Source: Desulfovibrio sp.
Lineage (GTDB): Bacteria > Desulfobacterota > Desulfovibrionia > Desulfovibrionales > Desulfovibrionaceae
NCBI RefSeq assembly: GCF_019424165.1
Contig: NZ_JAHZAA010000059.1
Span: 1 to 7,833, forward strand
Length of the DNA stretch: 7,833 nt
Direction of reading: 5' to 3'
The position numbers were made by a program, and so were the translations under genes. The notes beneath the pieces are model-generated. The model saw only the letters and a list, made by a program, of their open reading frames with translations, ran no database searches and had not been told where the DNA came from. Positions 1 through 5,428 of the stretch are shown here, in pieces (position 1 is the first letter of the stretch; each line of letters starts with the position of its first letter).

Positions 1-262
1 ATAATGATTTTTAAGGTTGAGATAGCATATTGATCATAAAAAGTTACCAAAATGTATAAAACTATAACATGCTTATATAATATTATTTTATTCGATTATG
101 CTCGAAAAGACCTTTCCTGCTGGCACAGGGGCTATTTTTTTCTACATAAATGTAAAAAATAGTCCAGCAAGCAAACGAACGAATGAAGATTGCCGCTTTT
201 TTTAAAAATAAATATTCATTAATATAAATATATTATCTGTAATTTTAAGATCCATACTTGTT
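1..262. other. AT-rich upstream regulatory spacer, no gene seen
   Basis: This stretch is extremely AT-rich (only 13 G/C in the first 60 bases) and I see no credible reading frame with a ribosome binding site. It lies directly upstream of the sigma-54 promoter of amtB. In such promoters this is where an activator of the NtrC class and a DNA-bending protein normally bind. I did not find a convincing NtrC consensus site. The only clear structure is the inverted repeat at 118-169, listed separately. The gene to the left of the window is not visible. Confidence 0.6.
118..169. repeat. interrupted inverted repeat upstream of the amtB promoter
   Basis: Outer arms TGCTGG (118-123) and CCAGCA (164-169) are perfect complements. 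Inner arms CTATTTTTT (132-140) and AAAAAATAG (154-162) are also complements. At the centre TACAT (143-147) faces ATGTA (150-154). The left side has an unpaired CACAGGGG insertion, so the fold is imperfect. No T-run follows the structure on either strand, so it is not an ordinary intrinsic terminator. It sits about 95-145 bp upstream of the -24 element, the usual distance for an activator site. It could be that, or the decayed end of an upstream transcription unit. Confidence 0.45.
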
Positions 263-279
263 TTGGCACAGATAATGCT
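263..279 (+). promoter_or_regulatory. sigma-54 (RpoN) -24/-12 promoter of the amtB operon
   Basis: The sequence TTGGCAC followed by AGATAA and TGCT matches the sigma-54 consensus. The invariant GG (265-266) and GC (277-278) are separated by exactly 10 bases. Transcription would start near 290, about 98 nt before the amtB start codon. Sigma-54 dependence is well established for nitrogen-scavenging genes such as amtB-glnK in many proteobacteria, so the site agrees with the genes it precedes. It implies an enhancer-binding activator acting from upstream. Confidence 0.85.
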
Positions 280-289
280 TTTAGTGGGG

Positions 290-376
290 CAGACAGCGAT
301 ACTGTGTCGCTGCTGCGGATCCGGCGCCGGGCCGCTGAAGAGATTCAGCAACACGCATATCTTGTGCGTAATGATC
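290..376 (+). promoter_or_regulatory. structured 5' leader of amtB mRNA
   Basis: Between the predicted transcription start and the ribosome binding site lie four consecutive hairpins. The first pairs 294-301 with 305-312 (eight pairs, one G-U, loop CTG). The second pairs GCGG 315-318 with CCGC 332-335 around the palindrome CCGGCGCCGG (321-330). The third pairs GCTGAA 334-339 with TTCAGC 344-349 across a GAGA loop, which fits the GNRA class. The fourth pairs ACGCA 353-357 with TGCGT 365-369. The second and third compete for 334-335. I do not recognise a known riboswitch; a regulatory role is an inference. Confidence 0.5.
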
Positions 377-381
377 AAGGA
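377..381 (+). promoter_or_regulatory. ribosome binding site deciding the amtB start
   Basis: AAGGA lies 6 nt before the ATG at 388. The same frame stays open upstream to a GTG at 304, but that codon has no Shine-Dalgarno sequence and would add an Arg-rich 28-residue leader not typical of the family. This site therefore supports the ATG at 388. Confidence 0.8.
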
Positions 382-387
382 TGCCCT

Positions 388-1593
388 ATGAATGCCCCTG
401 ATACTGCCTTTGTCATTATCTGCGCCACCATGGTCATGCTTATGATTCCGGCCCTCGCGCTGTTTTATGGCGGCCTGGTCCGTTCACGCAATGTTCTTTC
501 CACCCATATGTATAGTTATGCCTGCCTTGGGCTTGTTTCCGTGCTCTGGGCGCTTGTGGGCTACACGCTGGCCTTTGGCGACGATATCGGCGGCCTTGTG
601 GGCAACTTCAAGTTTGCCCTGCTTGACGGGGTGAACAGCAATCCCGCCCCTATGGCGCCGCAGTTGCCCCATACTGTTTTTATGGGTTTTCAGTGTATGT
701 TTGCTGTGCTCACAGTGGCCTTGATTTCAGGAGCTTACGCAGAACGTATGCGCTTTTCCGCCATGCTGCTCTTCTCTGCCTTATGGTTACTCTTTGTCTA
801 CGCCCCTGTGGCCCACTGGGTGTGGGGCGGCGGCTGGATGGGCCGGATGGGCGCTCTGGACTTTGCCGGTGGCGCTGTGGTGCACATGTCTTCGGGAGCC
901 GCCGCGCTTGCCTGCGCCCAGGCTTTGGGCCCCAGAATTTCAACCGGATCGCGGCACGTTCCCCACAATCTGCCATTGACGCTTCTTGGCGGCGGTATCC
1001 TCTGGTTCGGCTGGTTCGGCTTTAACGCAGGCAGTGCGCTGGCCGCAGGAACCCTTGCGGGGCAGGCTCTGGTGACAACGCACATGGCGGCGGCATGCGG
1101 CATCCTTGGCTGGATAATCGTTGAGTGGAAGCACACGGGCAAGCCTACCAGCTTAGGAGCAATTTCCGGCGCTTTGGCAGGGCTTGTGGCCATCACCCCT
1201 GGTGCGGGCTTTGTAGAGGTGCTGCCGGCCATGCTTATAGGTTTTATTGGCGGAATGGTGTGCTATGGCGGTGTGTTGCTGAAGAACCGATTCGGCTATG
1301 ACGACGCCCTTGACGTAGTGGGCATACATGGTCTTGGCGGGACCTGGGGTGCGTTGGCTACAGGCTTGTTCGCCAGCGCGGCCATCAACGGTGTGGACGG
1401 CCTTTTTTACGGTAATCCCGGCCAGGTCTGGATACAGCTTGTGTCCATCGCGGGTACCTGGACTTTTGTTTACGTTGCCACCCGCATTATCGTCCGTCTG
1501 GTGGATGCCGTGGTTGGATTGCGGGTTGCCCCCGAGGAGGAATACAGCGGCCTTGACCTCGGCGAACACAATGAACGCGGTTATAATCTGTAA
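388..1593 (+). CDS. amtB: Ammonium channel AmtB (Amt/Rh family)
   Basis: Inner-membrane channel that conducts ammonium/ammonia into the cell when nitrogen is scarce. The protein is 401 residues from the ATG at 388. It has about eleven hydrophobic segments, the first beginning within the first ten residues, with no obvious cleaved signal peptide. Pore residues of the family are visible: the phenylalanine gate F105 and F212 (in WFGFNAGS), the ammonium-site aspartate D158 in DFAGG, and the twin histidines H166 (VVHMSSG) and H314 (GIHGLGG). The soluble tail GLRVAPEEEYSGLDL ending ERGYNL is the conserved C-terminus that couples channel gating to GlnK. It is followed 18 nt later by glnK, the usual Amt-GlnK pairing, and preceded by a sigma-54 promoter. 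Family is certain; whether the cell has other Amt copies cannot be seen. Confidence 0.96.
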   Translation: MNAPDTAFVIICATMVMLMIPALALFYGGLVRSRNVLSTHMYSYACLGLVSVLWALVGYTLAFGDDIGGLVGNFKFALLDGVNSNPAPMAPQLPHTVFMGFQCMFAVLTVALISGAYAERMRFSAMLLFSALWLLFVYAPVAHWVWGGGWMGRMGALDFAGGAVVHMSSGAAALACAQALGPRISTGSRHVPHNLPLTLLGGGILWFGWFGFNAGSALAAGTLAGQALVTTHMAAACGILGWIIVEWKHTGKPTSLGAISGALAGLVAITPGAGFVEVLPAMLIGFIGGMVCYGGVLLKNRFGYDDALDVVGIHGLGGTWGALATGLFASAAINGVDGLFYGNPGQVWIQLVSIAGTWTFVYVATRIIVRLVDAVVGLRVAPEEEYSGLDLGEHNERGYNL

Positions 1594-1611
1594 TCCGGGA
1601 GAGGCAGCGCT

Positions 1612-1950
1612 ATGAAAAAGCTCGAAATAATTATCCGTCCCGGCATGTTTGAAAAAGTCAGGGATGTGCTTTCAGAGTTGGGAATTCACGGATTGAACTA
1701 TACGGAAATAAAGGGGTTTGGGCGGCAACGCGGTCACACTGAAGTATACCGTGGCTCCATCATGCAGGTGGACTGCCTGCCCAAGATAAAGATTGAAGTG
1801 GTGCTGCATGACGCCATGCTTGAACCGGTAGTGAACGCAGTTATGCTCACCGCACGCACAGGGCAGGTGGGAGACGGAAAAATTTTTATCAGCGACGTGG
1901 CTGATGCCGTGCGCATCCGCACAGGCCAACGTGGTGATGAGGCCCTGTAG
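1612..1950 (+). CDS. glnK: P-II nitrogen regulatory protein GlnK, lacking Tyr51
   Basis: A 112-residue P-II protein that aligns without gaps to the enteric numbering. P-II trimers sense ATP/ADP and 2-oxoglutarate and bind targets such as AmtB. Visible landmarks are KGFGRQRGH (34-42, with R38 and Q39), T-loop VYRGS (45-49), LPK with K58, TGQVGDGK (83-90) and R101/R103 near the C-terminus. Arg47, which enters the AmtB pore in known complexes, is kept, as is Tyr46. Position 51, the tyrosine uridylylated by GlnD in enteric bacteria, is Met here (T-loop RGSIMQVDCLPK). Ser49 is present, the residue phosphorylated in cyanobacterial P-II, but that alone is no proof of phosphorylation. The ribosome site GGGAGAGG (1597-1604) lies 7 nt before the ATG. 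Position beside amtB favours the GlnK name over GlnB. Confidence 0.95.
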   Translation: MKKLEIIIRPGMFEKVRDVLSELGIHGLNYTEIKGFGRQRGHTEVYRGSIMQVDCLPKIKIEVVLHDAMLEPVVNAVMLTARTGQVGDGKIFISDVADAVRIRTGQRGDEAL

Positions 1951-2004
1951 GCCGGAAGTGACGGCAAGGCTTCACATTTTCAAATGAGATAAGGAGAACA
2001 GGCA

Positions 2005-4197
2005 ATGAGTTCCATCCGTAAAAAAGCTTTATTCATGGCCATTAATACCGCCCCTGTAGTCCCTGTGCACAGTGATGGGCCTGGCTGCCGCGCGGAAGAC
2101 AACTTTGGCCGTTATGTTTTCGGTCTTTCTACCATGCGAAAGCGTCTGCCCAAGGATGTGTACAGCAAGCTTGCCAAAACCATTCGTGATGGTGAGCGCT
2201 TGAATCCGGATATTGCCGACGTGGTTGCCAATGCCATGAAGGACTGGGCCATAGAAAATGGGGCAACCCATTACACGCACTGGTTTCACCCGATGACGGG
2301 CCTTACGGCCGAAAAGCATGATGCCTTTCTGTCTCCGGCATCCGATGGGCAGGTCATCAGCGAATTTTCAGGCAAAATGCTTATCAGCGGCGAGCCTGAC
2401 GCCTCGTCCTTTCCTTCGGGCGGCATCCGCTCCACCTTTGAGGCTCGCGGTTATACCGCCTGGGACCCCAGTGTGCCGGTTTTCATTATTCCTGCGCCTT
2501 ATGGGGCGACACTGCACATTCCTACATACTTTTACTCGTATTCCGGTGAGGCGCTGGATCGCAAAATTCCGTTGCTGCGTTCCATCTCTGCCTTGTCCCG
2601 GCAGGCCATGCGCATACTTCGCCTTTTCGGCAACGAGTCGGCGGCGTATGTGCGCGCCATGGTGGGGCCGGAACAGGAATACTTTCTTGTTGATAAAAAC
2701 CTTGCGGCCTTGCGGCCCGATCTGCTGCTGGCAGGGCGCACCTTGCTGGGAGCGCCGTCCGCCAAGGGGCAGGAGATGGAAGACCATTACTTTGGCGCCA
2801 TCCCGGCCCGCGTAATGAGCTTTATGCAGGATGTGGAAAAAGAGCTGCTCGCTTTGGGCATTCCTGCAAAAACAAGGCATAATGAAGTGGCCCCGGGCCA
2901 GTTTGAGCTGGCTCCGGTTTATGAAGAGGCCAACATTGCCTGCGATCATAATATGCTCACGATGAACATGATGCGGCATATGGCCGCAAGGCACGGTTTT
3001 GTTTGTCTGCTGCATGAAAAACCCTTTGCCGGTGTAAACGGCAGCGGCAAGCACAATAACTGGTCTATGAGTGACTCAGACGGGCAGAACCTGCTCAATC
3101 CCGGCACAACGCCGCAAGACAATGCGCAGTTTCTGGTTTTTCTGGCTGCGGTACTGCGTGCGGTGCATAAGCACGGTACAGCTTTGCGGCTCGGAACCAT
3201 CGGTGCGGGCAATGATCATCGCCTTGGTGCCAATGAGGCTCCTCCGGCTATTCTTTCCGTCTATCTCGGCGAGCAGCTCACAGGGGTACTGGACGGCATC
3301 ATCAGCGGTCATGGACCAAAAAGTAAAAAAAGCGGTTTTATGGAGGTGGGTGTTTCAACACTGCCGCCCTTGCCGGTGGACCTCTCCGACCGCAACCGGA
3401 CAAGCCCTTTTGCCTTTACGGGCAACAAGTTTGAATTCCGTTCTGTTGGCTCATCGCAGTCGGTTGCCCCGGTCAATATTGTGCTCAACGCCGCTGTTGC
3501 CTGCGCCCTGGATGACATTGCTACCGAGCTTGAGGCTTCCATATCCGCCGGGGCTGATCTTAATGCCGCGCTTCAGGAGCTGCTGCCGCGCATGTTTAAA
3601 GCACACATGCCGGTTGTTTTTAATGGAAACGGATATGCGGAATCGTGGAAAGCCGAAGCATCCAGACGCGGTTTGCCCAACCACAGCAATACGGTAACAG
3701 CTCTGGAGCATTATAGTGACCCGGATGTCATGAATGTTTTTTTGCGACATGGTATTCTTACAGAGCGTGAAATACTTTCTCGTCAGGAAATATTGCTTGA
3801 AAATTATTGCAAAACGATTTGCATTGAAGGAAATTTGATGCTGGATATGCTACGCACTTCAGTATTGCCTCAATGTATTGAAGCTCAATCACGCGCTGCC
3901 GATGCTGTAATCAAGACACGTGCTGTATTGGGAGGCAATGTCGCTGCAACCGAAGAAATATATTTTAATAAACTGCATACACATATAGCTGCGCTGCAAA
4001 ATAGCATGGACGAACTGGAACATGCCATTTCCAGCACAGTTGCAATTAGCGGTGTTCTGGAAGAAGCCAAAGCGGCCAGGGATGGCATTCTTACTGCCAT
4101 GAGCCGGTGCCGTGAACATGCCGATAGCCTTGAAGGGCTTGTTGACGACACCCTGTGGGTGCTGCCCAAGTATGCAGAGTTGCTGTGGTCGCATTAA
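2005..4197 (+). CDS. glnN: Glutamine synthetase type III (GlnN)
   Basis: Makes glutamine from glutamate, ammonia and ATP in the cytoplasm. Its 730 residues match the large type III enzymes (about 700-730) rather than type I (about 470). Motifs in order: GPEQEYF (221-227) with acidic metal ligands E223/E225, HNEVAPGQFELAP (292-304), NGSGKHNNWS (345-354), GAGNDHRLGANEAPPAI (400-416), and NRTSPFAFTGNKFEFR (464-479). The C-terminal part looks helical and ends in WVLPKYAELLW, typical of the type III tail. No NLYDL-type adenylylation loop is seen. AAGGAG (1991-1996), 8 nt before the ATG, supports the start. It follows glnK by 54 nt and probably shares the amtB transcript. Base composition falls sharply near the 3' end (19 G/C of 60 at 3781-3840) without any break in the frame. 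Confidence 0.95.
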   Translation: MSSIRKKALFMAINTAPVVPVHSDGPGCRAEDNFGRYVFGLSTMRKRLPKDVYSKLAKTIRDGERLNPDIADVVANAMKDWAIENGATHYTHWFHPMTGLTAEKHDAFLSPASDGQVISEFSGKMLISGEPDASSFPSGGIRSTFEARGYTAWDPSVPVFIIPAPYGATLHIPTYFYSYSGEALDRKIPLLRSISALSRQAMRILRLFGNESAAYVRAMVGPEQEYFLVDKNLAALRPDLLLAGRTLLGAPSAKGQEMEDHYFGAIPARVMSFMQDVEKELLALGIPAKTRHNEVAPGQFELAPVYEEANIACDHNMLTMNMMRHMAARHGFVCLLHEKPFAGVNGSGKHNNWSMSDSDGQNLLNPGTTPQDNAQFLVFLAAVLRAVHKHGTALRLGTIGAGNDHRLGANEAPPAILSVYLGEQLTGVLDGIISGHGPKSKKSGFMEVGVSTLPPLPVDLSDRNRTSPFAFTGNKFEFRSVGSSQSVAPVNIVLNAAVACALDDIATELEASISAGADLNAALQELLPRMFKAHMPVVFNGNGYAESWKAEASRRGLPNHSNTVTALEHYSDPDVMNVFLRHGILTEREILSRQEILLENYCKTICIEGNLMLDMLRTSVLPQCIEAQSRAADAVIKTRAVLGGNVAATEEIYFNKLHTHIAALQNSMDELEHAISSTVAISGVLEEAKAARDGILTAMSRCREHADSLEGLVDDTLWVLPKYAELLWSH

Positions 4198-4238
4198 GGC
4201 CGAAGAACCTCAGTATTGTTCCAAATAAAATCATTGCG

Positions 4239-4286
4239 GAGGCTTAGAACAGCAACAGCTTTTGAAAAGTTGAGGGCAGAAGCCTC
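4239..4286. repeat. 7-bp inverted repeat after glnN
   Basis: GAGGCTT (4239-4245) is a perfect reverse complement of AAGCCTC (4280-4286). Inside it, CAAC (4253-4256) can pair with GTTG (4269-4272) around the complementary TTTT and AAAA runs. There is no downstream T-run, so a role as glnN terminator is possible but not supported by the usual signal. Confidence 0.4.
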
Positions 4287-4332
4287 ATCCCGGGGGGGAG
4301 CGTGGCTTTCATGCCGTCAGCCCTTGCGCATG

Positions 4333-4398
4333 CCGCAGGGGGTCTCCGGCCAGTGTCGTTTGCCGCAACGAACGACACTGACCGGAGCCACAAGGCGG
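4333..4398. repeat. strong imperfect hairpin, first of a GC-rich pair
   Basis: CAGTGTCGTT (4351-4360) pairs perfectly with AACGACACTG (4371-4380) across a 10-nt loop. After one C/A mismatch, CTCCGG (4344-4349) pairs with CCGGAG (4382-4387). A weaker outer block CCGC (4333-4336) faces GCGG (4395-4398). Sixteen pairs in the core make this the most stable structure between the genes. It is not followed by a T-run on either strand, which argues against a simple terminator. It may be a copy of a dispersed intergenic repeat or a structured RNA segment. Confidence 0.7.
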
Positions 4399-4421
4399 AG
4401 AGTCTGGCGGCTCTTCGCCTT
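4392..4421. repeat. second hairpin of the cluster
   Basis: AAGGCGGAGAG (4392-4402) pairs with CTCTTCGCCTT (4411-4421): eleven pairs with one G-U wobble and an 8-nt loop. It follows the preceding hairpin directly and shares a few of its outermost bases. Confidence 0.65.
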
Positions 4422-4427
4422 TCACTA

Positions 4428-4443
4428 CGGCGCGAGTGCGCCG
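4428..4443. repeat. third hairpin of the cluster
   Basis: CGGCGC (4428-4433) and GCGCCG (4438-4443) form a perfect six-pair stem with a four-base loop GAGT. It is the last GC-rich structure before the AT-rich stretch preceding dapF. Confidence 0.55.
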
Positions 4444-4452
4444 CGTTTACTT

Positions 4453-4483
4453 TTGATTTGAATGGGAATACTTTCTTTATACA
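4453..4483 (+). promoter_or_regulatory. possible sigma-70 promoter for dapF-dapL
   Basis: TTGATT (4453-4458) resembles a -35 box and TATACA (4478-4483) a weak -10 box, but the spacing of 19 bp is longer than ideal. It lies in the only AT-rich stretch upstream of dapF, between the hairpin cluster and the start codon. This is a suggestion based on position and partial consensus only. Confidence 0.25.
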
Positions 4484-4500
4484 TCCTATTGTCAAAGATG

Positions 4501-4532
4501 TTTTTTAGGGGCGCTTGAGCGCCTTTGAAAAA
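4501..4532. repeat. hairpin just upstream of the dapF ribosome site
   Basis: GGCGC (4510-4514) pairs perfectly with GCGCC (4519-4523) around the loop TTGA. The flanking TTTTTTAGG and TTTGAAAAAA extend the stem with A-T pairs and some wobbles. It ends next to the dapF Shine-Dalgarno sequence AAGGAG (4534-4539). The T-run is before rather than after the stem on both strands, so it is not a canonical terminator. It could affect translation of dapF. Confidence 0.5.
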
Positions 4533-4544
4533 AAAGGAGTGACT

Positions 4545-5408
4545 ATGGCTGTGGCATTGCGCTTTACGAAGATGCAGGGCATCGGCAATGACTATGTTTA
4601 TATCAATGGCTTTCAAGAGCGTATTGACAGCCCGGGAGAACTCGCCAGAAAAATCAGCGATCGCCATTTCGGCATCGGATCTGACGGACTTGTGCTTATT
4701 TTGCCATCTGCAACGGCCGATGTGCGCATGCGCATGTTCAACGCTGACGGTTCCGAATCGGAAATGTGCGGCAATGCAGTGCGTTGCGTAGGCAAATACG
4801 TTTATGATCACGGCATACAGGTCAAAGATGTTATTACGGTAGAAACCCGCGCGGGCGTCAAGATTGTTCGCCTTCTGTTTGAAGCGGGAAAAGTTTGCGG
4901 CGCTACGGTCGATATGGGTGAGCCTGAGTTGAATCCCGCCAGAATTCCCGTGCTCACCGAGACCTCCGGAGACGGCAGCCAGCAGCATTTTGTGGCCCGC
5001 CCCGTGGACGTAAATGGTCAGTTGTATGAAATAACCGCCATATCGATGGGCAATCCTCACGCCGTTATTTTCATGAAGGGTATCGACGACCTTGATCTTC
5101 CTCGTATCGGGCCGCGCTTTGAACATCATCCTTTGTTTCCCAAACGCACCAATACGGAATTTGTGGAAGTCATCTCTTCCACCAAGGTACGCATGCGCGT
5201 TTGGGAGCGCGGCGCAGGCGAAACGCTTGCCTGCGGAACCGGAGCCTGCGCCGTTGCCGTTGCCTGCGTGCTGAACGGGTACGCGGGGCGTGATGTGGAG
5301 GTGGAGCTTAAAGGCGGTTCCTTGCATATCCATTGGGATGAAGCCAGCAATCATGTGTACATGACCGGCGGCGCGGTAACCGTTTTTTCCGGCGAATACT
5401 ACATCTGA
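4545..5408 (+). CDS. dapF: Diaminopimelate epimerase DapF
   Basis: Interconverts LL- and meso-diaminopimelate, the last shared step of lysine and peptidoglycan precursor synthesis, in the cytoplasm without a cofactor. The protein is 287 residues, near the family norm of 270-290. It opens with FTKMQGIGNDYVYING (7-22), the usual N-terminal motif. The two catalytic cysteines are visible: C75 in ADGSESEMCGNAVRC, and C230 in ERGAGETLACGTGACA. AAGGAG (4534-4539) ends 5 nt before the ATG at 4545. The frame is also open from a TTG at 4515, but that lies in the hairpin and has no ribosome site. dapL follows after 20 nt, so the two genes likely form an operon that makes and then epimerises LL-diaminopimelate. 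No anomalies seen. Confidence 0.97.
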   Translation: MAVALRFTKMQGIGNDYVYINGFQERIDSPGELARKISDRHFGIGSDGLVLILPSATADVRMRMFNADGSESEMCGNAVRCVGKYVYDHGIQVKDVITVETRAGVKIVRLLFEAGKVCGATVDMGEPELNPARIPVLTETSGDGSQQHFVARPVDVNGQLYEITAISMGNPHAVIFMKGIDDLDLPRIGPRFEHHPLFPKRTNTEFVEVISSTKVRMRVWERGAGETLACGTGACAVAVACVLNGYAGRDVEVELKGGSLHIHWDEASNHVYMTGGAVTVFSGEYYI

Positions 5409-5428
5409 ACCCGAATGAAGAGGATGGC

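Larger units (their letters stand above)
4198..4544. other. non-coding, hairpin-rich spacer between glnN and dapF
   Basis: This 347-bp gap holds no gene I can support. Short open frames exist on both strands, but they look alike because they read the two arms of the same inverted repeat. The part from about 4321 to 4445 is GC-rich and full of inverted repeats, while the flanks (4205-4235 and 4446-4507) are AT-rich. No clear intrinsic terminator with a T-run follows glnN. The spacer may hold a Rho-dependent or processed 3' end, an intergenic repeat element, and the dapF promoter. Confidence 0.6.

Noticed and set aside
121..137. TGGCAC at 121-126 as a second sigma-54 promoter
   Set aside because: The dinucleotide ten bases after the GG is AT and not GC, so the -12 element is missing.
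304..387. Upstream in-frame extension of amtB from a GTG at 304
   Set aside because: No ribosome binding site precedes it, it would add 28 Arg-rich residues untypical of the family, and the ATG at 388 has a good AAGGA. The stretch is better explained as a structured leader.
2368..3054. 228-codon open frame on the - strand opposite glnN
   Set aside because: It overlaps the conserved catalytic region of glnN and shows no recognisable domain, so it is a by-product of codon use.
4216..4508. Short open frames on both strands between glnN and dapF
   Set aside because: They have no good ribosome sites, and their similar translations come from reading opposite arms of the same inverted repeat. No protein family is recognisable.
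4515..4544. Upstream in-frame start of dapF at a TTG
   Set aside because: It lies inside the hairpin loop and lacks a ribosome site, whereas the ATG at 4545 has AAGGAG 5 nt upstream and gives the normal family N-terminus.
4425..5354. Long open frame on the - strand opposite dapF
   Set aside because: It is antisense to an unmistakable dapF with both catalytic cysteines, and its translation is His/Ala-rich and resembles no known family.
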